This document shows positions 45,135-54,769 of a stretch of 64,000 nt of DNA, one piece after another. The stretch comes from Pedobacter hiemivivus (GTDB lineage: Bacteria; Bacteroidota; Bacteroidia; Sphingobacteriales; Sphingobacteriaceae): assembly GCF_004331685.1 (NCBI RefSeq), contig NZ_SJSM01000026.1, positions 1-64,000 of the forward strand, given 5' to 3'. The notes under the pieces were generated by a model, which saw nothing but the letters and a program-made list of their open reading frames with translations, had not been told where the DNA came from and searched no databases. Positions within the stretch are counted from its first letter, which is position 1. Each line of letters starts with the position of its first letter. The translations under genes and the position numbers were made by a program.

Positions 45135-48029
45135 ATGTTACGCGTAGATAGCTCCAAACCTTGCAAAATTGTATACTCTATATGTAAACATGCGTATTTG
45201 GGCTATTTAATTGAACCTCATATCGTCCAATTAAACCCGCAAGGCGATTTTTCCTTAACTTATCAGCGTGTTTTTTCACATACAGCGAAGGAATTCATCA
45301 AACACCTTACTGACACAGATCTTAAGCTGATTAAAATACTGGATGAAACCGAACAAGACTTCATTATCAAGAAATTTCATAAGAAAGCCATCAGACCTGT
45401 AGAGTTCTTTAGCAAGTTTTTTAACGACAAGTTTTACGAGAGTGTACGCCCAAAGATTGAAAAAAAACTGTCCGAGGTATTGGAGATCATAAAATTAGAA
45501 GGTTCTTTATATCTGATGGATAAAGATGGCTGGCCTGCAGAAAGGAAAATCGAGATTGCCACAGAACCAGCAACAGTCTTATTTCACTTTAGAAGAAATG
45601 AAACAGAGACCCGTTATTTTCCTACCATAAAATATCAAGGCCTACGCATCGACTTTATGTTTAAAGAGGCTCAGGTAATTAGTAATCAGCCTGCCTGGTT
45701 ATTGCTAAACGAGATGCTTTATTTTTTTGAGCAGGATATTGAAGGCAAAAAATTAATGCCTTTTCTAAATAAAAGATTCATCACCATTCCAAAATCTACT
45801 GAAGACGCCTATTTTGGGAAATTTGTAGCACCATTAATAGAGAAGTATCATGTTTATGCTGAAGGCTTTGACATTAAAACAGAAAAATACGAGCCAACCC
45901 CCATCATTAAAGTAATTTACGTGGATGCAGGAGTTTCTCAGCTACAATTACACTTTAAATATGGTGAACATATGTTTGCTATGGGAAATGAAAAGAAAGT
46001 AACTGTTCATCTGGATAAAGATGGCGATAACTATATTTTCACCCGCATCAAAAGGGATGTGACCTGGGAGAAGCAAAAATTCAATTTACTGATTGACCTT
46101 GGACTTAAGAAAACAAGCGCACTTTATCATCACCTGGAAGCACCAGTAGATCAGGAAGAGGATCCATCCTATGCAGTTATCAATTGGGTTAACGAACACA
46201 TGGAGCAGCTTAGTCAGGAAGGCTTCGAAATAGAGCAGCATAAAGGCACTAAACGCTTTTTATTTGCGACGAATAAAATCAGCTTTGACATCAAAGAAGA
46301 CAACGACTGGTTTGACATCAATGCTATTGTTTATTTTGGCAGTCACCCCATTCCATTTATCGCCCTAAAACAACATATTCTTCATAAAAAAAGAGAGTTC
46401 CTATTACCCGACGGATCAATCGCCATCATTCCCGACAAGTGGTTTACCCAATATGGAAGCCTCTTTAGCCTATCTGATGGTGGAAAGGCGCTTAAGCTCA
46501 AAAAACACCATATCGGCTTGATCAATGAATTGGCTGAAGACAGTTTAGCGAATATCACTTTAAGTCGGAAGCTTCAAAAACTGAATGACTTTGAAAATAT
46601 AACTGATACGCAGATGCCTGTTCATTTTAAAGGTGATTTACGAGGTTATCAGAAAGCAGGTTACAACTGGTTTAGCTTTTTAAGGGAGTATAATTTTGGA
46701 GGCTGTTTAGCTGACGATATGGGTTTGGGTAAAACCATCCAAACATTGGCCATGTTGCAAAAACTAAAGGAAGAGGATCAGGAGCAATCCAAACACAGCA
46801 CTTCCTTAATCGTTATGCCAACATCGCTGATATACAACTGGCTTAATGAGGCAAAGAAGTTTACGCCCAAGCTAAAGATTCACGCGCATATTGGAACCGC
46901 CAGAAATAAAGATGTTGGCCGTTTTTCCGATTTCGACATCATCATTACGACCTATGGCATTACGCGGGTAGATATAGATGTTCTCAAAGAATTCTACTTC
47001 AGTTACATCATACTCGATGAGAGTCAGAACATTAAAAACCCCACTTCTAAATCTTTCAAAGCGGTAAGAGCACTCAAATCAAGGCATAAATTGATCCTCA
47101 GCGGTACGCCTGTCGAAAATTCTGTAAGCGACCTTTGGACACAGCTAACGTTTTTAAATCCAGGATTACTAGGCACACAAGCCTTCTTCAACGAAGAATA
47201 TGTACAGGCTATTGAGAAGAGAAAAGACGAGGATAAGGCCCGGAAATTACAGGCTATCATTAAACCTTTTGTTCTGCGTAGAACAAAGGAGCAAGTGGCT
47301 GCCGAGCTTCCATCAAAAACAGAACAGATCTTTTACTGTAACATGAGTGAAGATCAGGCTGCGTATTATGAGAAAACCAAATCGGCCTACAGGAATGATC
47401 TGCTGAATAGCATGGACGATGGAACGTACGCAAAAAAACAGGTACAACTCTTGCAGGGACTTACGGCCTTGCGACAGCTGGCCAATCATCCTGTAATGGT
47501 TGATCACAACTATACTTCCGACTCTGGCAAGTTCGAAAACGTAGTACATACACTCGACAATGTGCTTAAAGGCGGACATAAAGTTCTTATTTTCTCTCAG
47601 TTTGTAAAGCATCTCGTTATCTTCAAGCAATATCTTGATGATGAAAAAATTCCATTTGCATACCTTGATGGCGGAACTAAAAACCGCGGCGAGATTGTAG
47701 CCGAATTTCAGCAAAATACAGAACTAAAGGTTTTCTTAATCTCCATAAAGGCCGGCGGAGTTGGATTAAACTTAACTCAGGCTGATTATGTGTTTATCCT
47801 TGACCCTTGGTGGAACCCTGCAGTTGAACAACAAGCGATTGACCGTACCCATAGAATTGGACAGGACAAAAAAGTGTTTATTTATAAGTTCATTGCAAAA
47901 GATACGGTAGAAGAAAAGATCCTAGCCCTTCAGAACCGTAAAAAGAGGCTCGCCAGCTCCTTAATTACTACCGAGGAAAGCTTCTTCAAGTCATTAACTA
48001 AAGATGACATTAGCGAGCTGCTTAAATAG
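45135..48029 (+). CDS. SNF2-family ATP-dependent helicase/translocase
   Basis: 964 residues. The SNF2 core occupies about residues 495-955: GGCLADDMGLGKTIQTLAML (Walker A), YIILDESQNIKNP (DExQ box II), HKLILSGTPVENSVSDLW (motif III) and the C-terminal helicase lobe with FLISIKAGGVGLNLTQADYVFILDPWWNPAVEQQAIDRTHRIGQ. The first ~490 residues are a beta-rich region found in the bacterial HepA/RapA-related group. It probably remodels protein-DNA or RNA polymerase complexes. No methylase or other defence gene is next to it. It overlaps the aat gene end by 8 bases. Confidence 0.93.
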   Translation: MLRVDSSKPCKIVYSICKHAYLGYLIEPHIVQLNPQGDFSLTYQRVFSHTAKEFIKHLTDTDLKLIKILDETEQDFIIKKFHKKAIRPVEFFSKFFNDKFYESVRPKIEKKLSEVLEIIKLEGSLYLMDKDGWPAERKIEIATEPATVLFHFRRNETETRYFPTIKYQGLRIDFMFKEAQVISNQPAWLLLNEMLYFFEQDIEGKKLMPFLNKRFITIPKSTEDAYFGKFVAPLIEKYHVYAEGFDIKTEKYEPTPIIKVIYVDAGVSQLQLHFKYGEHMFAMGNEKKVTVHLDKDGDNYIFTRIKRDVTWEKQKFNLLIDLGLKKTSALYHHLEAPVDQEEDPSYAVINWVNEHMEQLSQEGFEIEQHKGTKRFLFATNKISFDIKEDNDWFDINAIVYFGSHPIPFIALKQHILHKKREFLLPDGSIAIIPDKWFTQYGSLFSLSDGGKALKLKKHHIGLINELAEDSLANITLSRKLQKLNDFENITDTQMPVHFKGDLRGYQKAGYNWFSFLREYNFGGCLADDMGLGKTIQTLAMLQKLKEEDQEQSKHSTSLIVMPTSLIYNWLNEAKKFTPKLKIHAHIGTARNKDVGRFSDFDIIITTYGITRVDIDVLKEFYFSYIILDESQNIKNPTSKSFKAVRALKSRHKLILSGTPVENSVSDLWTQLTFLNPGLLGTQAFFNEEYVQAIEKRKDEDKARKLQAIIKPFVLRRTKEQVAAELPSKTEQIFYCNMSEDQAAYYEKTKSAYRNDLLNSMDDGTYAKKQVQLLQGLTALRQLANHPVMVDHNYTSDSGKFENVVHTLDNVLKGGHKVLIFSQFVKHLVIFKQYLDDEKIPFAYLDGGTKNRGEIVAEFQQNTELKVFLISIKAGGVGLNLTQADYVFILDPWWNPAVEQQAIDRTHRIGQDKKVFIYKFIAKDTVEEKILALQNRKKRLASSLITTEESFFKSLTKDDISELLK

Positions 48030-48663
48030 TTTTTAAGCAATCTGCATATGCGGTGTTGCTAATCATCTCGGCTCCTAAGCTCATCAAATGATCATTGGGG
48101 AGCTGACAATCTATCATCGCAAAATCCTTGTTCTGGCAAAGCCAGATCAGGGCACATTTAGAGGCATTGCTTACTTTACTAAACATACTTTCTCCGCAAA
48201 AGATCTGATTCATCTGAACACCATATAAGCCCCCAACCAATACCTCATCCCGCCATACTTCTACACTATGCGCATGCCCACGCCTGTGCAATTCTATATA
48301 AGCCTCTTGCATTTGCTGAGTTATCCATGTGCCGTCCTGATCTTTTCTACCAATCTTGGCACAACTTTCTATCACTTCTTTAAAAGATTGATCGTAAGTA
48401 ACCTTAAAAGCGCCGGATTTAAGCAGCTTAGACATGCTTTTGCTGATCACTACATTTCCAGGAAAAATTACACACCGTTCCATTGGTGCATACCAGCATA
48501 TTGGGTCGCCTTCACTAAACCAGGGAAAAATCCCATGCTTATAGGCCTGCATAAGTCTTTCGGCGCTCAGATCACCGCCTATTGCCAATAACCCATCTGG
48601 ATCGGCCAGTTCTGGCCTCGGGAAAACAATTTCATTATCGTCTAACTTAAAAACCATACGCAA
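48022..48663 (-). CDS. aat: Leucyl/phenylalanyl-tRNA--protein transferase
   Basis: 213 residues, full length for Aat. FPRPELADPDGLLAIGGDLS, YKHGIFPWFSEGDPICWYAPM, GRKDQDGTWIT, GLYGVQMNQIFCGESMFS and DCQLPNDHLMSLGAE are all family signatures. It transfers Leu or Phe from tRNA to N-terminal Lys/Arg of proteins, marking them for ClpAP degradation (N-end rule). It is a single gene, convergent with the SNF2 helicase gene. Confidence 0.95.
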   Translation of the reverse strand: MRMVFKLDDNEIVFPRPELADPDGLLAIGGDLSAERLMQAYKHGIFPWFSEGDPICWYAPMERCVIFPGNVVISKSMSKLLKSGAFKVTYDQSFKEVIESCAKIGRKDQDGTWITQQMQEAYIELHRRGHAHSVEVWRDEVLVGGLYGVQMNQIFCGESMFSKVSNASKCALIWLCQNKDFAMIDCQLPNDHLMSLGAEMISNTAYADCLKTI

Positions 48664-48771
48664 TATTACACACTAAAAACATGATGTCAATAGCCTCATT
48701 TTATAATCGTCAAAAAAAATTACTACGCTGTAACTAACCTTTCCCTATTTCATCTTAATTTAAAAAATAAA

Positions 48772-49140
48772 ATGAACTTAATTGGTAATATTATCTGGAT
48801 AGTTTTTGGAGGCATATTTATATTCTTTGAATACATAATTGGTGGCTTAATCCTTTGTCTAACAATTATCGGTATCCCTTTTGGCTTACAATGTTTCAAA
48901 TTTGCATTTGTAGGCCTCGCTCCTTTTGGCGTTAAAATAACCGACACCTCCTCAAATACAGGCTGCCTGTCTACAATTATGAATGTTATATGGCTAATTT
49001 TTGGGGGCTTCTGGATTGCACTTACCCACCTAGTTTTCGGATTACTCTTTTGTATTACAATTATAGGAATACCTTTTGGTAGACAACATTTCAAATTGAT
49101 GAACCTTGCCTTTACTCCTTTTGGCAAATCGATTAGTTAA
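48772..49140 (+). CDS. yccF: YccF-domain inner-membrane protein
   Basis: 122 residues made of two copies of a YccF (DUF307) unit: NIIWIVFGGIFIFFEYIIGGL...IGIPFGLQCFKFAFVGLAPFG and NVIWLIFGGFWIALTHLVFGL...IGIPFGRQHFKLMNLAFTPFG. About four membrane helices. Function unknown in all bacteria. Its stop codon is 4 bases from the end of the convergent App1-type gene, and it has a short A-rich leader upstream. Confidence 0.88.
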   Translation: MNLIGNIIWIVFGGIFIFFEYIIGGLILCLTIIGIPFGLQCFKFAFVGLAPFGVKITDTSSNTGCLSTIMNVIWLIFGGFWIALTHLVFGLLFCITIIGIPFGRQHFKLMNLAFTPFGKSIS

Positions 49141-49144
49141 ATCG

Positions 49145-50125
49145 CTAAACCGAAATAAGCCCCGTCATGACGGCATATTCAATGGCATCACTACTCTTAT
49201 CGAACAAGCAGGTTTTAATACCTTGAGCCTTCTCAATTTCATCGAGAAGCCTTCTAGTTTCAACTTCCTTCTCTTTACGAATATTGCGTATATATATAGC
49301 AGCTATTTTTTCAGGGTATTTGCGGGCAATAGTGGTGTAGATGAGCGGATCTTGTTGGCTGTTATCTCCAAAAAAAACAAACTTCTGATTGGGGAACGCC
49401 TCCAAAATACGCATAACCCTTATCAGCTTCCCATCATGTCCGGTTTTACCTGTTTTAATCAAATCTCTCCATCGTTTAATCTGATTTAGCAAAAAAGTGC
49501 CTTCGGGCAACCCGTTAAATCTAAAAGTCTCTACGAGATAATTGTACAAGTTCCACTCACTACTCGATACATAAAAAAAAGGATTAGGGTGTCCCAGATC
49601 TGTATGTGATAAAGCCAGTTTATTATAAAGTGATCGCGTATCTGCAAATGTTTTACGGGTTCTGGGGTTTTTAATAAACAATTCTCTAAGCCTACGGCCA
49701 ATTGTAGCAGAATGAGAAATCATTATCGTATCATCAATGTCAGAAACAAAAGCAAATTGAGTAATGTGAGGAACATAAACTAATCCATCATCTTCGGCAA
49801 GAACCACATCATTTTGACCTAGGGCTGCCACCTTAACACCATGCCACCCAGCAATGACATTTTTATCTGCCTCCCACTCAAATCTAAAAAAGCCATCATA
49901 TTCTGTATGCCCATAAACTGTTTGGCCGTAAAATTGTAACCTAACTTTTATAAAGGGATAGGGTTTAAGTATAAAAAGCTTTATCAGATGAATGATGTTT
50001 GTAAATAGGTTATCACTATAAACTTGCCTGTTTTTAGCTTTAAAACGAAAAACATGTCCGTACACAACCAAATTGTGTGTATGCCCATAACCGTGGTATA
50101 CTATAACGTTAACAGATTTATTCAT
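49145..50125 (-). CDS. App1-family phosphatase (DUF2183, HAD-like)
   Basis: 326 residues. The core FAFVSDIDDTIMISHSAT holds the HAD Asp-x-Asp-x-Thr motif, and FVFFGDNSQQDPLIYTTIARKYP is the acidic motif of the App1 family. The yeast member is a phosphatidate phosphatase at actin patches; bacterial members are thought to be lipid phosphatases. The N-terminal ~110 residues resemble the family's beta-sandwich region. It is divergent from a diacylglycerol-kinase-type gene, so the pair may work on phosphatidate and diacylglycerol in opposite directions. Confidence 0.88.
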   Translation of the reverse strand: MNKSVNVIVYHGYGHTHNLVVYGHVFRFKAKNRQVYSDNLFTNIIHLIKLFILKPYPFIKVRLQFYGQTVYGHTEYDGFFRFEWEADKNVIAGWHGVKVAALGQNDVVLAEDDGLVYVPHITQFAFVSDIDDTIMISHSATIGRRLRELFIKNPRTRKTFADTRSLYNKLALSHTDLGHPNPFFYVSSSEWNLYNYLVETFRFNGLPEGTFLLNQIKRWRDLIKTGKTGHDGKLIRVMRILEAFPNQKFVFFGDNSQQDPLIYTTIARKYPEKIAAIYIRNIRKEKEVETRRLLDEIEKAQGIKTCLFDKSSDAIEYAVMTGLISV

Positions 50126-50180
50126 TACTAATTAAAACAGGTTACGGTAGTAGTTGTTTGTTATATTAAGTATTTAACTG

Positions 50181-51056
50181 ATGGATAAAGAAACTTCGAA
50201 ACTAAAATTACTGTTTATTGTAAATCCCGGTTCCGGAGTTGGAGAAATAAATTTCAATGAACTCGTAACTGCATACTTTACCGATAGTCACCATCATTTT
50301 GAATTATACGAACTACCTAAAAACTGCGCACTGGAAAAAATTAAGGCTATTATTCATAAATCAAAAGCCGATCGGGTTATTGCTGTTGGTGGAGATGGGA
50401 CCTTGAAAATGGTTTCTGAGTGTTTACTTCAAACAGATACACCTATTGGGATAATTCCTACGGGATCAGCCAACGGCATGGCCAGAGAATTAGGCATACC
50501 ATTAGAGATTAATGAGGCCCTAAATGTTGCTGTAAACGGCAGACCCAAAAAGATTCATGCAACAATGGTAAATGGGGAGCTGTGTATACACCTTGCAGAT
50601 ATTGGATTTAATGCATACCTCGTTAAAAAGTTCGACAATATATCACACCGGGGCATGCTTGGATACGCAAAAGCTGCCTTGACTGCTTTATGGACCCACA
50701 ACAAAATGCATGTGGAGTTTAAGATAAAAGATCAGATTATTCGATCACAAGCGGCAATGGTGGTAATTGCAAATGCAACCATGTACGGGACCGGTGTTAA
50801 AATTAACCCCGAAGGAAAATTAGACGATGATCTTTTCGAAATAATCCTAGTTAAGAAGTACTCAGTAATGGAAATCTTAAAACTCAGATTTACTAACTTA
50901 CCTTTCAATCCAAAAAACATCGAATCCTTTCAGACCAAAAGCCTTACCATTAAAACAACACGCAGAGTTCACTTTCAAGTAGACGGGGAATATATTGGAA
51001 AAGTAACTGGCATTAAGGCTCATATTATTGAAGACGCGATCAACATCATTAACTAA
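50181..51056 (+). CDS. Diacylglycerol/sphingosine-kinase-family lipid kinase (YegS/DgkB type)
   Basis: 291 residues, DAGK_cat family. LFIVNPGSGVGEINFNE, the GGDGTLKMVSECLL nucleotide motif and IGIIPTGSANGMARELGIP are clear, followed by the beta-sandwich domain. It phosphorylates a lipid such as diacylglycerol, or possibly a sphingoid or capnine-type lipid in this organism. It is divergent from the App1-type phosphatase gene with 55 bases between them and convergent with the TonB-domain gene. Confidence 0.9.
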   Translation: MDKETSKLKLLFIVNPGSGVGEINFNELVTAYFTDSHHHFELYELPKNCALEKIKAIIHKSKADRVIAVGGDGTLKMVSECLLQTDTPIGIIPTGSANGMARELGIPLEINEALNVAVNGRPKKIHATMVNGELCIHLADIGFNAYLVKKFDNISHRGMLGYAKAALTALWTHNKMHVEFKIKDQIIRSQAAMVVIANATMYGTGVKINPEGKLDDDLFEIILVKKYSVMEILKLRFTNLPFNPKNIESFQTKSLTIKTTRRVHFQVDGEYIGKVTGIKAHIIEDAINIIN

Positions 51057-51072
51057 CAAAAAGAACTGCAAG

Positions 51073-51723
51073 TTATTTACAATATTTTTCCAGCATTTCA
51101 TTTGCCAGATCCGAGCCCATGTATTTTACAAAAAGGAAGTCTTCACAGGCGCCTTGTTTATCTTTTTGCTTAATCTTTTTAAGACCATCCGATATTCGTT
51201 CCTTAAAGTACTCATCGTTATAGCCTAATTCCTCTTTTAAAGCAACAAACCTGGGCTCTTCTTCTTTTCTGTAAGTTCCCTTTTCTTTGTTTTTATAAAA
51301 ATTTTGGATACTATTTGCAAGGTCTTCGCTCGTTTTGTACGCAATAATAGCCCTTTTAATCTCTTCAGGGTTCTTTTGATCACAATCGTAACCGGAAAGG
51401 TTAAATTTTATCGGTGCAATAAGAGATACGGTTGTATCGTGATCTTGGGGCACAATCCATTTGCCACTGCTCATTCTGATTAGTCTTAGCGCTTCATCAT
51501 CCAAATCAGTGCCTATGCCAGAACTCACTTTCGAATCATATACTTCGCCGCCCTTATTTACTTTAAAGCTAATGATTACCGTCCCCTGAATACAATTGTG
51601 TAAGGAATAGCGAGGGTAGATGTTATTGGCCGTAACAAACTTTTCAAGCCCACCTTTCATTACAGGCTGGGCTTTTAGGGTAAATGCTGATAAAACAAAA
51701 AATGCTAAAAGAATCTTTGTCAT
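51073..51723 (-). CDS. Secreted TonB C-terminal-domain protein
   Basis: 216 residues with a signal peptide (LLAFFVLSAFTLKAQP). About residues 25-115 form a TonB C-terminal-like domain (NCIQGTVIISFKVNKGGEVYD, DLDDEALRLIRMSSGKW), the type found in many Bacteroidota periplasmic proteins. The remaining part is charged and helical, with three Cys in the C-terminal tail (KQGACEDF, LEKYCK). It is not a full TonB: it lacks the N-terminal membrane anchor and proline region. Function unknown; perhaps an envelope-spanning adaptor. Confidence 0.75.
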   Translation of the reverse strand: MTKILLAFFVLSAFTLKAQPVMKGGLEKFVTANNIYPRYSLHNCIQGTVIISFKVNKGGEVYDSKVSSGIGTDLDDEALRLIRMSSGKWIVPQDHDTTVSLIAPIKFNLSGYDCDQKNPEEIKRAIIAYKTSEDLANSIQNFYKNKEKGTYRKEEEPRFVALKEELGYNDEYFKERISDGLKKIKQKDKQGACEDFLFVKYMGSDLANEMLEKYCK

Positions 51724-51776
51724 ATACTAATTTACGCTTTTTAAATCAAAGCAATTTAAAAACGGAGCGATTAAAA

Positions 51777-52154
51777 TTATTCCTCTTCGCTTCCGCTTTC
51801 TTTACGGTCTTTGGAGATTTTATCGAACAGCTTATCCATGTGTTCAACATACTCATTGGTATCATCTACAAAAAACGTAAGCGTTGGAATTACACGGGCC
51901 TGGTGACGAATCCTTCCCCCTAGTTTATACCTGATTTCTCCCGCATGTGAATTGACTTCAGCAACCGACAAACTGGTATTATTAGTATTCAAAAAGCTTA
52001 AATAAACCTTTGCAACAGCAAGATCCGGAGACACCCGCACCTTGGTAATGGTAACCAATGTATTTGGCAAATATGCCGCTCCTTCACGCTGAAAAATTGC
52101 AGCTAACTCTTCTTGTAATAACCCGGCAAATTTCTGTTGACGTTTACTTTCCAT
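51777..52154 (-). CDS. rbfA: Ribosome-binding factor A
   Basis: 125 residues with the KH-like RbfA fold: KFAGLLQEELAAIFQREG, ITKVRVSPDLAVAKVYLSF and VRYKL-like IRYKLGGRIRHQARVIPTLTFFVDDTNEYVEHMDKL. It binds the 30S subunit during maturation of 16S rRNA and is needed in the cold. The acidic tail SEEE is normal. It follows hflX by 18 bases on the same strand and may share its transcript. Confidence 0.95.
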   Translation of the reverse strand: MESKRQQKFAGLLQEELAAIFQREGAAYLPNTLVTITKVRVSPDLAVAKVYLSFLNTNNTSLSVAEVNSHAGEIRYKLGGRIRHQARVIPTLTFFVDDTNEYVEHMDKLFDKISKDRKESGSEEE

Positions 52155-52172
52155 AATGGTTCCTTTCTTCTA

Positions 52173-53363
52173 TTAATATAACAACTTATCATAAGGATAG
52201 CGCTCTGTGTGTATAACACGAACTTTATCATACAATAACTGTCTAAATTCCTCTAAATTCTCTTTGTGCAGGGCAGAAATAAATAGGGAAGGTGTATTCT
52301 CAGCCCCCATCCAGCTCTTTTTAAAATCTTCTAACGTAAGCACAAGCTGTTCCTCATCTTCATGGTCAGGCTGAGGACTCACATAGGCGTCAATTTTATT
52401 AAACACCATAATGGTTTCCTTATCCCTGGCTCCCAGATCTTTCAATGTCTCGTTTACCACATTGATCTGGTCCTCGAAATTGGGATGTGAAACATCCACC
52501 ACATGAATTAAAATATCCGCTTCACGTACCTCATCTAGTGTCGATTTAAAACACTCCACAAGATGATGTGGTAATTTCCTGATAAAACCAACCGTATCCG
52601 ACAATAAGAATGGTACATTTTCGATTACCACCTTACGAACCGTTGTATCCAGCGTAGCAAAAAGCTTGTTCTCTGCAAACACTTCCGATTTCGATAGCAT
52701 ATTCATGATGGTCGATTTACCCACATTGGTATAACCAACCAGGGCAATACGAATCAATTCGGTACGGTTTTTACGCTGTGTTTCGTTCTGCTTATCGATC
52801 AACTTTAAGCGACCTTTCAAAAGGGCGATCTTTTCGAGAATCATCCTTCTATCACTCTCAATCTGTGTTTCACCTGGCCCACGCATACCAATACCACCCT
52901 TTTGGCGCTCAAGGTGAGTCCATAATCGGGTTAAACGAGGTAATAAATACTGCAATTGTGCCAATTCTACCTGCGTTTTTGCCTGAGCAGTTTGTGCTCT
53001 ACCAGCAAAAATATCCAGAATAAGGTTGCTTCGGTCTAATACTTTAACCTGCAGTTCCCTTTCTATATTTTTAAGTTGTGATGGCGAAAGTTCGTCATCA
53101 AACACAACCATATCAATTTCTTCTGACTTTACATAAGCCGCTATTTCTTCTAGCTTACCAGTACCTACAAAAGTTGAGCGGTCTGGCTTCAGCATTTTTT
53201 GGGTAAATTCATGCACCACCACACCACCAGCTGTATCTACCAAAAAGGCCAGCTCATCCAGATATTCCCTGGTTTCTTCAGGCTTTTCACCAGGCCTGAT
53301 CACTCCTACAAGTACTGCTCGTTCTTGCTTAAGTGCCGTATCGTAATATTTCTGTTTTCCCAT
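52173..53363 (-). CDS. hflX: GTPase HflX
   Basis: Start taken at the ATG at 53363 (MGKQKYYDTALK); a TTG 12 bases further upstream is also in frame. About 396 residues. The N-terminal HflX domain (STFVGTGKLEEIAAYV, VVFDDELSPSQLKNIE, GGIGMRGPGETQIESDRR) is followed by the G domain with GYTNVGKSTIMNML, DTVGFIRKLPHHLVECFKSTLDE and NKID. HflX dissociates or rescues stalled 70S ribosomes under stress. It lies 24 bases downstream of trpC. Confidence 0.95.
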   Translation of the reverse strand: MGKQKYYDTALKQERAVLVGVIRPGEKPEETREYLDELAFLVDTAGGVVVHEFTQKMLKPDRSTFVGTGKLEEIAAYVKSEEIDMVVFDDELSPSQLKNIERELQVKVLDRSNLILDIFAGRAQTAQAKTQVELAQLQYLLPRLTRLWTHLERQKGGIGMRGPGETQIESDRRMILEKIALLKGRLKLIDKQNETQRKNRTELIRIALVGYTNVGKSTIMNMLSKSEVFAENKLFATLDTTVRKVVIENVPFLLSDTVGFIRKLPHHLVECFKSTLDEVREADILIHVVDVSHPNFEDQINVVNETLKDLGARDKETIMVFNKIDAYVSPQPDHEDEEQLVLTLEDFKKSWMGAENTPSLFISALHKENLEEFRQLLYDKVRVIHTERYPYDKLLY

Positions 53364-53386
53364 CTTAAAGTGCAAAGATACAAAAG

Positions 53387-54178
53387 TTATACCGAGATCA
53401 GCTGTCGTGCGAAGTCTTGCATAGCCAAACCCGGATTACTTGTCTTCATAAAGTTCTCTCCAATCAGGAAGCCATGGAAACCAGCAGCCCTTAGTTCTTT
53501 AATCGTTTCTGGCGCACTTATGGCACTTTCTGAGATCTTCATAAACTCATTAGGTATTTGATTTACCAAATCAAAAGAAGTTTGAATATTTACAGTAAAA
53601 TCGGCCAGGTTACGGTTATTTACCCCAATCGCATCTAAATCTTTACAAATACTGCGCTGCAACTCTTCCAGATTATGTACTTCAAGCAGCACATTTAGAC
53701 CCAGGCTCTTCGCCAACGCAGATAGATTTTTAATCTCTGCAGGGGTCAAAATCGCCGCGATCAATAAAATCAGATCAGCACCCAAAGCTTTCGCCTCAAG
53801 GATCTGGTATTCATCGATCATAAAATCCTTTCTCAAAACAGGGATTTCATTGGCTGCTCTTGCTGCCAGTAAGTCGTTGGTATGACCACCAAAGAAATCC
53901 ACATCCGTAAGCACAGAAAGTGCTGAGGCTCCCGCAGCAGCATAAGCATGGGTAACTTCTTCTACTGTTACCTGGTCGTTAATGATCCCTTTGGATGGCG
54001 ATCTACGCTTAAATTCAGCAATAATACCTGTCCGATTTTTATCCAGTAAAAAATCCTTAAACACATACGGATTGCGGTTAAAGTGTAAGCCTGCTTCTAA
54101 CTGCTTAACAGAAACAGCTTGTTTAGCAGCAGCCACTTCTTCTTTTTTACGCAATACAATTTTATCTAAAATAGTCAT
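53387..54178 (-). CDS. trpC: Indole-3-glycerol phosphate synthase
   Basis: 263 residues, TIM barrel. IIAEFKRRSPSKGIIN, LSVLTDVDFFGGHTNDL, PVLRKDFMIDEYQILEA, GVNNRNLADFTVN and ISESAISAPETIKELRAAGF are the standard catalytic and binding segments. It closes the indole ring in tryptophan synthesis. It is the third gene after trpE and trpG, 2 bases after trpG. No trpD, trpF, trpB or trpA is in the window downstream; hflX follows instead, so these lie elsewhere in the genome. Confidence 0.96.
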   Translation of the reverse strand: MTILDKIVLRKKEEVAAAKQAVSVKQLEAGLHFNRNPYVFKDFLLDKNRTGIIAEFKRRSPSKGIINDQVTVEEVTHAYAAAGASALSVLTDVDFFGGHTNDLLAARAANEIPVLRKDFMIDEYQILEAKALGADLILLIAAILTPAEIKNLSALAKSLGLNVLLEVHNLEELQRSICKDLDAIGVNNRNLADFTVNIQTSFDLVNQIPNEFMKISESAISAPETIKELRAAGFHGFLIGENFMKTSNPGLAMQDFARQLISV

Positions 54179-54180
54179 AT

Positions 54181-54765
54181 CTAGCTTTCTAACCAGTTTT
54201 TCATCATTTGTTTTCCATACTCTGTCAGCACGCTTTCCGGGTGAAATTGAACGCCACGCACATCTAATTCCTTATGACGCAAAGCCATAATCTCTGCATC
54301 TATGTCTGTTGCAGTTACCGTAAGGCAATCAGGCAATCCCTCATTGTTCACTACCCATGAATGGTACCGACCTACATTTATGGTCTCCGGGCAGTCCTTA
54401 AAAAGCAGCTCCGTTTTATCCAACACTGTAATTGGCGTTGCAATTCCATGCATTGGCCTTCCTAAATTTAACAAGGTTCCACCAAAAGCCTGTGCAATAG
54501 CTTGCTGCCCTAAGCAAACACCAAAAATACTTTTGGTTGCAGCGTAAGTCTTAATGACATCCAATAGCAAACCAGCTTCTTCAGGTATGCCGGGTCCTGG
54601 GGACAGGATAATTTTATCGAACTGATCTACATCTGCCAAATCAAATTTATCATTTCTCCACACTTCCACTTCTCTGTCCAATTCATTCACCAAGTGGACT
54701 AAATTATAGGTAAAGGAGTCGTAGTTGTCGATAACCAATACCTTTTTTTGTATGCTCTTATCCAT
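54181..54765 (-). CDS. trpG: Anthranilate synthase component II (glutamine amidotransferase)
   Basis: The ATG at 54765 (MDKSIQKKVLVIDNYDSF) is preferred to the upstream in-frame start at 54813, which would overlap trpE. About 194 residues. LVIDNYDSFTYNLVHLV, SPGPGIPEEAG, nucleophile GVCLGQQAIAQAFGG and GVQFHPESVLTEYG give the Cys-His-Glu triad. It supplies ammonia to TrpE for anthranilate. It lies 4 bases after trpE and 2 bases before trpC, inside the trp operon. Confidence 0.96.
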   Translation of the reverse strand: MDKSIQKKVLVIDNYDSFTYNLVHLVNELDREVEVWRNDKFDLADVDQFDKIILSPGPGIPEEAGLLLDVIKTYAATKSIFGVCLGQQAIAQAFGGTLLNLGRPMHGIATPITVLDKTELLFKDCPETINVGRYHSWVVNNEGLPDCLTVTATDIDAEIMALRHKELDVRGVQFHPESVLTEYGKQMMKNWLES

Positions 54766-54769
54766 TTTC

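Noticed and set aside
45135..48029. SNF2 helicase as part of a phage-defence system
   Set aside because: No methyltransferase, PLD nuclease, DUF1998 or other defence partner is adjacent; the neighbours are a GIN-domain protein and aat. It looks like a housekeeping HepA/RapA-type enzyme.
53373..53380. TATCTTTG on the minus strand as an hflX promoter
   Set aside because: It matches TAnnTTTG, but no TTTG element was found about 20 bases upstream and it lies only 10 bases from the start codon.
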